Shown here piece after piece: positions 37,838-41,914 of a DNA stretch of 41,914 nt (positions are counted from its first letter, which is position 1; every line of letters begins with the position of its first letter). Position numbers and translations under genes: made by a program. The notes under the pieces are model-generated. The model searched no databases, was not told where the DNA came from, and saw nothing but the letters and a program-made list of their open reading frames with translations. The stretch comes from a virus: positions 1 through 41,914 of the IMG/VR virus record IMGVR_UViG_3300023172_000062. The stretch is one strand, 5' to 3'.

Positions 37838-38644
37838 TTATTCCTCTAGTGCGGTATTGTTATCAATAACTTCACCTGAGTTATAGAGAGTTGTTACCTG
37901 ATCTGCTGTTAAAACCTGCCCCCAAAGCGCAAGCTCATCAACAAAGAAATCTTGGTTCGCTGTTGAGGTATCGTTTCTAGCTATTTCAAACTTAGCACTG
38001 GTCGGTATCAAAGGATCGCCAGATGCTGGGTTTCCTGAGCGAAGCAGACTGCCATTTCCATATTGCGTGTGTGTGTCTGTTGTTGGATCATAAGTCCAGA
38101 CAACGTGGAACCAAGATGTTGCAGCGCTCCAACCAGAGCCATATGAAAAATCAATACCACCGTAACTAACACTAATGCTGCTAAATCCGCCAGTCCCTCT
38201 GTGCATACCCTGCACTCCCCAGCCATACGTTGTACTGTTGTGACCATATAAAGTACCTTGTGCAACGTTTTTATAATTAGCGTTCCCATTACCGCTGTCA
38301 TATATATTCCAGAATGGTACGCCTGTGTTGCCATACTGAGTTGGGGAAAGATTGATCCAAGCTGAGACCGAGTAGCCTCCATCTATGGCGGAACCAATTG
38401 TAGCATTGTCAGAGGTAGAGCCGTAATCGTTAACACCGTCGATAACAAGAGAATAAGACCCACCCCCCGTAGGGACAGAGCCAGTAAAAGCCGGGGAGCC
38501 GTTTAAGGTAAAATCAAAAGAATTACCAGCATTGGAAGTATCTGAGCCGTCTTGACTTTCAAATTTGTAATAAACAACTGGAAGGATATAGCTAGCTCCT
38601 CCACCACTAGCTCTACCATATATTCCCATTGGCATAGTAAACAT
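37838..38644 (-). CDS. LamG/concanavalin-A-like lectin domain protein
   Basis: A 268-residue protein with a jelly-roll LamG domain (about 25-260): LPVVYYKFESQDGSDTSNAGNSFDFTLNG at the start, YSVSAWINLSP in the middle, SWFHVVWTYDPTTDTHTQYGNGSL, and VDELALWGQVLTADQVTTLYNSGE at the end, the standard LamG closing block. Such domains bind sugars and are often used in phage adsorption fibres or capsid decorations. No signal peptide. Position within the head module suggests a capsid-surface role, though a tail fibre is possible. Confidence 0.92.
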   Translation of the reverse strand: MFTMPMGIYGRASGGGASYILPVVYYKFESQDGSDTSNAGNSFDFTLNGSPAFTGSVPTGGGSYSLVIDGVNDYGSTSDNATIGSAIDGGYSVSAWINLSPTQYGNTGVPFWNIYDSGNGNANYKNVAQGTLYGHNSTTYGWGVQGMHRGTGGFSSISVSYGGIDFSYGSGWSAATSWFHVVWTYDPTTDTHTQYGNGSLLRSGNPASGDPLIPTSAKFEIARNDTSTANQDFFVDELALWGQVLTADQVTTLYNSGEVIDNNTALEE

Positions 38645-38655
38645 GATATCTTACC

Positions 38656-39489
38656 TTATGCGCTCGAAGAGAAGTTATTAACAGCGGAGCAAAGAAGTGC
38701 GCCACCATCAACATCCCCTGTGTAAATGCAAGAAACAACGTCAACAGCGTTTGCGGCTTCTGTCAGAGTAGGGAGCGTACCTCCCGGAAACAAATACTTA
38801 GAGCCGAACGTTAAGGCTCTAGAGCCGGTTGCATCTTGTTTGAAAATAAAGTTGTATACTCCGCCATCTTGACCGTTCGTTGGGTTTGACATTGTTACGT
38901 TGGTGGCGTTAACAAAGAAAATTTGACTTGTTCCGTTGTTCAAGTTAACAGAAACTGTGCCGGCGCTTTCAATTGTTGTTCCATACATCACTGCGTATGC
39001 TTGGCCGGATTCAACAGAAAGGTTGCCCTGCACAGAGGTTGTTCCCAAGTTTGTTGTGCCCAAAGTGGTAGTCCCATCAACACCCAGAGCACCGGTGATC
39101 TGCGTTCCAGAAGAAGCACTCAACTGTACCAAGCCAGAGTCCGAATGTAGAGCAACGGAATTTGAACCAGAAAGGCCAACTTCTTGGGCAGAGATCTCTC
39201 CAATAGTGGAACCGTTAAGATAAGCAGACGTGGAAGAGTTAATTTGAAATCCGTTTCCATCTACTTGAATATTATCACCACCTTCAACGCCAGAATAAAA
39301 ATAAAGAGTTGCCGGGGTTTCAAGTTCCCCAACAGCGCCAGTTAAGGAAAGGTGTTTATTTTCCACAGCAACAGAAGATTCTGATACTTTAAAGTTTTGA
39401 CTTCCTGATAAGGTGGTGCCAGTTGATACATGTTGAACTGCTCCCGCGCCACCAACACCGTCTACTTCTGCACCTTGTTTATAAGCCAT
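38656..39489 (-). CDS. beta-rich virion fibre-like protein
   Basis: A 277-residue Ser/Thr/Gly-rich protein with short beta repeats (ITGALGVDGTTTLGTTNLGTTSVQGNLSVESG), typical of trimeric phage fibres. The end (VYNFIFKQDATGSRALTFGSKYLFPGG...) resembles a globular capping domain often found in head or tail fibres. No catalytic motif. Second gene of the cassette downstream of the two small beta-rich proteins, followed by the LamG gene. Virion appendage role is inferred. Confidence 0.85.
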   Translation of the reverse strand: MAYKQGAEVDGVGGAGAVQHVSTGTTLSGSQNFKVSESSVAVENKHLSLTGAVGELETPATLYFYSGVEGGDNIQVDGNGFQINSSTSAYLNGSTIGEISAQEVGLSGSNSVALHSDSGLVQLSASSGTQITGALGVDGTTTLGTTNLGTTSVQGNLSVESGQAYAVMYGTTIESAGTVSVNLNNGTSQIFFVNATNVTMSNPTNGQDGGVYNFIFKQDATGSRALTFGSKYLFPGGTLPTLTEAANAVDVVSCIYTGDVDGGALLCSAVNNFSSSA

Positions 39490-39505
39490 TTTCTATATCC
39501 TTTTA

Positions 39506-40000
39506 TTAATAAACAAACCAATTGGAGCCGTTTGTAACAAAGTTGATAGCAGCATAGTTTTTAGTGATTGTAAAAGTTGCTGCACCATCAATTGTTTCAG
39601 AGCCAGCAGCATCCACAACAATGTTATAATCTGCTGCACTTCCTTCGGTATCTTTGACGATAAGCACAAAACCGGTTCTAACGGTTGCAGCAGGGGGAAG
39701 ATTGATTGTAACAGAAGCCTCGGCAGTGGTTGTTTTAACACCAATCACACGATCATTTGCATTGGCCGTTGTGCTTTCTGTAATTTCTCTAAAATTAAAG
39801 TTCATGTTTTCAACCTCAAATAAAAAATCTTTTGGGTTTTCTCTTTCTGAAACAATATAAGCATTGTTTCTTTGGTGCAACCCTGCTGCTCCAAATGGCC
39901 CAATCGAAAAAGGAACTTGATCGATCGTCTTATCTCTTTGGCTGGAAAGTTCTGCCAAAGTTTGAATAACAAAAGAAGAATCAGTATACCTTCTAGCCAT
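39506..40000 (-). CDS. small beta-rich virion-appendage protein
   Basis: A 164-residue protein. The C-terminal half (VTINLPPAATVRTGFVLIVKDTEGSAADYNIVVDAAGSETIDGAATFTITKNYAAINFVTNGSNWFVY) has the pattern of fibre tip domains that end in 'W.V' strands; the first half is charged and may anchor to the virion. It resembles the C-terminal part of the neighbouring fibre protein, suggesting related domains. Function as appendage part is inferred. Confidence 0.82.
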   Translation of the reverse strand: MARRYTDSSFVIQTLAELSSQRDKTIDQVPFSIGPFGAAGLHQRNNAYIVSERENPKDFLFEVENMNFNFREITESTTANANDRVIGVKTTTAEASVTINLPPAATVRTGFVLIVKDTEGSAADYNIVVDAAGSETIDGAATFTITKNYAAINFVTNGSNWFVY

Positions 40001-40006
40001 TTTGAT

Positions 40007-40441
40007 TTATCCAATTCCCGCAGAGCCAGACCAGTTTGAACCAGACGGGCTAATGTTTGTAACTCTTTCAACAGGAATTGAAGTTAAAGCAGCATAAACA
40101 GAGAAGTCAGCAGTATGTGAGCCGTCTGACATAAGGTGGATTTCTGTGCATTTAATGTCAAGCTCCAAATAGCCGTTCCCATCTTTCTCTGCGTGGACCA
40201 CAAAGTAATTTGAAACTTCATCACGAACACCTCTAGCAGACATTGCAAGGCGCATATCTTCGTTTGCTGTTTGCTCATTGTTTGTCAATACGATCTTTTT
40301 CGTGACAAAGGGAAAGGTAATCTTCAAGGGTGTTACTGCGGAACCAGAAGCTGGAGCAGTTGAAGATGTTAAAAAAGGCTTCCCTGAGACCTGATAACTT
40401 CCAACATTGTGAAGTCCAACGTCATAATATTTCCAACTCAT
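40007..40441 (-). CDS. small beta-sheet virion protein, unknown function
   Basis: A 144-residue protein starting MSWKYYDVGLHNVGSYQVSGKPFLT, beta-rich, with repeated Ser/Thr/Gly and no hydrophobic segment. Its ATG overlaps the bS21 gene's stop by 4 bases. It may be a decoration or fibre-base protein of the cassette. No family is recognised. Confidence 0.78.
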   Translation of the reverse strand: MSWKYYDVGLHNVGSYQVSGKPFLTSSTAPASGSAVTPLKITFPFVTKKIVLTNNEQTANEDMRLAMSARGVRDEVSNYFVVHAEKDGNGYLELDIKCTEIHLMSDGSHTADFSVYAALTSIPVERVTNISPSGSNWSGSAGIG

Positions 40442-40686
40442 TTTGATTTATTCCTTTTTCTTGTTTTGAACTTTTCCAACTGCTTTGCAGCTTTCCGAGC
40501 GTCTCTTTCTCTTTGTCTTTGCGCTCTTTCGCGCTTTCTTCGCTTTCTTACAGAAGGTTTAAGATATTCTTTTCTTTCCCTTGCTTCTTCAACGATCCTT
40601 TCTTTCTTGCATTTCTTGATGAATCGCCTAACAAGGTTTTCTTCTGTTTCATTTTTTCTCTTAAAGATTTTTACGTTTGTAGCCAT
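40438..40686 (-). CDS. rpsU: ribosomal protein bS21 homologue
   Basis: An 82-residue, very basic protein. ENLVRRFIKKCKKERIVEEARERKEYLKPSVRKRRKRERA matches bS21 ('ALRRFKR.CEKAG...E.RRRE.YEKP...RKR'). bS21 lies near the mRNA exit site and helps the Shine-Dalgarno/anti-SD contact. Phage-encoded bS21 is known from some marine phages and from very large phages, where it may replace the host copy on ribosomes. The C-terminal tail is extended and lysine-rich. It sits in the head module rather than the early region, with ATGA coupling to the next gene. Confidence 0.88.
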   Translation of the reverse strand: MATNVKIFKRKNETEENLVRRFIKKCKKERIVEEARERKEYLKPSVRKRRKRERAQRQRERDARKAAKQLEKFKTRKRNKSK

Positions 40687-40695
40687 TTTATTCCC

Positions 40696-41091
40696 TTAAA
40701 TTAGTTTTGACCAGTTTCCCATTCCCGGAAGCGCTGTGATATCCACACCCGCATCATTTGGATCTTGGTTGGCCAAGGGGGAACGGCTGCTTTCTTGAGC
40801 GGTCATTGGCTTTGTGTTTTCAAAAACATTCACACCATTGAACCTTTGACTTCCAATAGAGTCCAAAAGCTTTTTTCTTGCTTCTTGATTTTTTCTATTT
40901 TGCTGTTCCATTCTAATCTTTTGAGATTGGTTGGTTTTCTTTTCTTCAACAATAACTTGTGCTTTTGCCAACCCGATTGCTGTCTCTTGGATAATGGAAG
41001 CTAAAAGACCATCTTTTGTCAAAGACTCTTCAATAACTTCTTTAACAATAGGTCTAATAATGTTTTTTAATTTTTCAAGGTTGATTTTCAT
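40696..41091 (-). CDS. small prohead-core-like protein, unknown function
   Basis: A 131-residue protein. A helical, charged first two-thirds (LEKLKNIIRPIVKEVIEESL and a Gln/Lys/Arg-rich coiled-coil part) is followed by a disordered end (NQDPNDAGVDITALPGMGNWSKLI). Position next to the prohead protease resembles T4 core proteins gp67/gp68, but no sequence match is claimed. It starts 1 base after the protease gene. Confidence 0.75.
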   Translation of the reverse strand: MKINLEKLKNIIRPIVKEVIEESLTKDGLLASIIQETAIGLAKAQVIVEEKKTNQSQKIRMEQQNRKNQEARKKLLDSIGSQRFNGVNVFENTKPMTAQESSRSPLANQDPNDAGVDITALPGMGNWSKLI

Positions 41092-41092
41092 T

Positions 41093-41692
41093 TTATCCCT
41101 TTAAAATGTCATCTAAAAGTGAATTGATTTTTACATTTTTGTTTTCATGAAGCCTTTGCTTTTCTTCTTGGAAAAGGAAAGCACCAGAAGTAGAAGGTTC
41201 TTGTACAATGTCAAAGCAGATAAGCTGGAAGTCATCTTCTACTAATGTTCTACCGGCAGACTCAACAACAGAGCCCAATCCACGCGATGAGATCCCAATC
41301 TTAACACCTCCTTCAACCAAAGCGCGAAGAGTTTGACCAGAAGGTGTATTCAATACTTGCAATTTTCCATAAACATTATCACCATCCCACCAGCAGTCAG
41401 TAACTTTGTGGGAAACATTACGAAGGTTCACAACAGAAGAGTCTGGATGATCCAGTTCTCCAACTGCTCTTCCTTCTTCGATCAGCTTACGATAAGTGCT
41501 CATTTCTCTTTGTAAGATAGGTCGGGGATAAACTCTACCATTACCATTCAAATGCTCCGCTCTTTGGATCACTCCAGAAAGAAAAAGAGCACCGTTCTCC
41601 CTAACCATTCTTTTTTCCGATTCCGTTAATATATCTTCGCAAACCCCATTGGGGCATAATTCATAAAACTCTGTTAACAACTTCTTTGACAT
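41093..41692 (-). CDS. gp21: prohead core protease, gp21-like
   Basis: Serine protease of the herpesvirus assemblin/T4 gp21 type that cleaves scaffold and capsid during head maturation. The 199 residues contain AVGELDHPDSSVV with H82 and GVKIGISSRGLGSV with S135/S136; an acidic residue of the triad lies in LICFDIVQEPS. ALFLSGVIQRAEHLNGNGRVYPR at the start is the family's first strand block. It has normal length. It is the first full gene of the head module in the window. Confidence 0.95.
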   Translation of the reverse strand: MSKKLLTEFYELCPNGVCEDILTESEKRMVRENGALFLSGVIQRAEHLNGNGRVYPRPILQREMSTYRKLIEEGRAVGELDHPDSSVVNLRNVSHKVTDCWWDGDNVYGKLQVLNTPSGQTLRALVEGGVKIGISSRGLGSVVESAGRTLVEDDFQLICFDIVQEPSTSGAFLFQEEKQRLHENKNVKINSLLDDILKG

Positions 41693-41719
41693 TATACAAG
41701 TCCTTTTACTTTTGAAAGC

Positions 41720-41733
41720 CGCCGCGAGCGGCG
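41720..41733. other. GC-rich hairpin ahead of the protease gene
   Basis: CGCCG pairs with CGGCG around a 4-base loop in an otherwise AT-rich leader, between the micro-gene stop and the protease start. Only weak T-tract follows, so it may adjust protease expression or RNA stability rather than terminate. Confidence 0.5.
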
Positions 41734-41737
41734 CGAG

Positions 41738-41794
41738 CTACTTACCTTTACAGCAGCGGCGAACTGGTTGCAATTTCCATTTTTCGATCCACAT
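41738..41794 (-). CDS. 18-residue micro-ORF ahead of gp21 protease
   Basis: ATG at 41794 with a strong AAAGGAG ahead encodes MWIEKWKLQPVRRCCKGK, basic and amphipathic. A stop follows, then the hairpin, then the protease gene. It could be a translated leader or a tiny virion/regulatory protein. Evidence is only the ribosome site and position. Confidence 0.4.
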   Translation of the reverse strand: MWIEKWKLQPVRRCCKGK

Positions 41795-41796
41795 AG

Positions 41797-41913
41797 TTAG
41801 CTCCTTTCTACTCTTATTCCAGAGTCTCCAAAAAGATTGCACAAAACATATGCCGTGCCTGAATTCAAACAACCCAAACAAAAGCAATTTGCTATTGTGA
41901 CATCAAAATTAAA
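41797..41913 (-). CDS. 3' end of an upstream gene (partial)
   Basis: One minus frame stays open from the window edge to a TAA at 41797, ending ...FGDSGIRVERS. It spans only 38 codons with several cysteines. By analogy with T4 the gene before gp21 could be portal or a small core protein, but the sequence does not show which. The frame may be open by chance. Confidence 0.3.
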   Translation of the reverse strand, partial: FNFDVTIANCFCLGCLNSGTAYVLCNLFGDSGIRVERS

Positions 41914-41914
41914 T

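Noticed and set aside
1-41914. CRISPR array, IS element or riboswitch
   Set aside because: No spaced direct repeats, transposase, or recognisable riboswitch core was seen on either strand.

Overview
This window is part of the genome of a strictly lytic, tailed, contractile-tail phage that is distantly T4-like. Every credible gene lies on the minus strand, genes are tightly packed with many 4-base ATGA stop/start overlaps, and the DNA is AT-rich. The virion genes follow the T4 scheme (gp21 protease, gp22 scaffold, gp23 capsid, gp13/14/15-type neck and tail completion, gp18 sheath, gp19 tube, tape measure, baseplate). The replication set mixes T4-like parts (UvsX, gp32-like SSB, DnaB-type helicase, 5'-3' exonuclease) with a bacterial Pol III alpha subunit (DnaE) and a small family A polymerase. 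Several small proteins look like those of marine T4-like myoviruses, so an aquatic Gram-negative host is my best guess, but the host cannot be read from the sequence.

Transcription runs from high to low coordinates. 41.9-37.6 kb: prohead protease, a small core-type protein, a ribosomal protein bS21 homologue, and a cassette of beta-rich, LamG-containing proteins. 37.5-34.7 kb: scaffold and major capsid protein, ending at a hairpin terminator. 34.5-19.3 kb: neck, tail terminator, sheath, tube, tail-assembly chaperones with a probable programmed frameshift, tape measure and baseplate genes. 19.4-14.3 kb: an early-type operon with family A polymerase, PyrF-like decarboxylase, an FtsZ/tubulin-like protein, SSB, UvsX and small proteins. 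14.3-12.6 kb: six tRNA genes among small genes. 12.1-7.8 kb: exonuclease, helicase and class II ribonucleotide reductase, ending at a strong terminator. 7.7-1 kb: an operon starting at a perfect sigma70-type promoter overlapped by a perfect palindrome. It encodes a PD-(D/E)XK nuclease, a Dam-type methylase, a GroES-like protein, ThyX, small proteins and DnaE, which runs off the window.

The early half carries six sigma70-like promoters, each with a 17-base spacer. The late half instead carries four copies of a CTATTTATT motif 31-41 bases upstream of virion gene starts, a candidate late promoter. DnaE, helicase, UvsX and SSB would form the replication and recombination core. NrdJ, ThyX and PyrF supply deoxynucleotides and pyrimidines. 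tRNAs and bS21 would tune host translation. The nuclease/methylase pair could degrade competing DNA while protecting the phage's own. The most unusual points are the operator-controlled nuclease/methylase operon, the late-promoter motif, the FtsZ-like protein, a miniature CREST-type membrane protein, the tail-chaperone frameshift and the two unrelated DNA polymerases.
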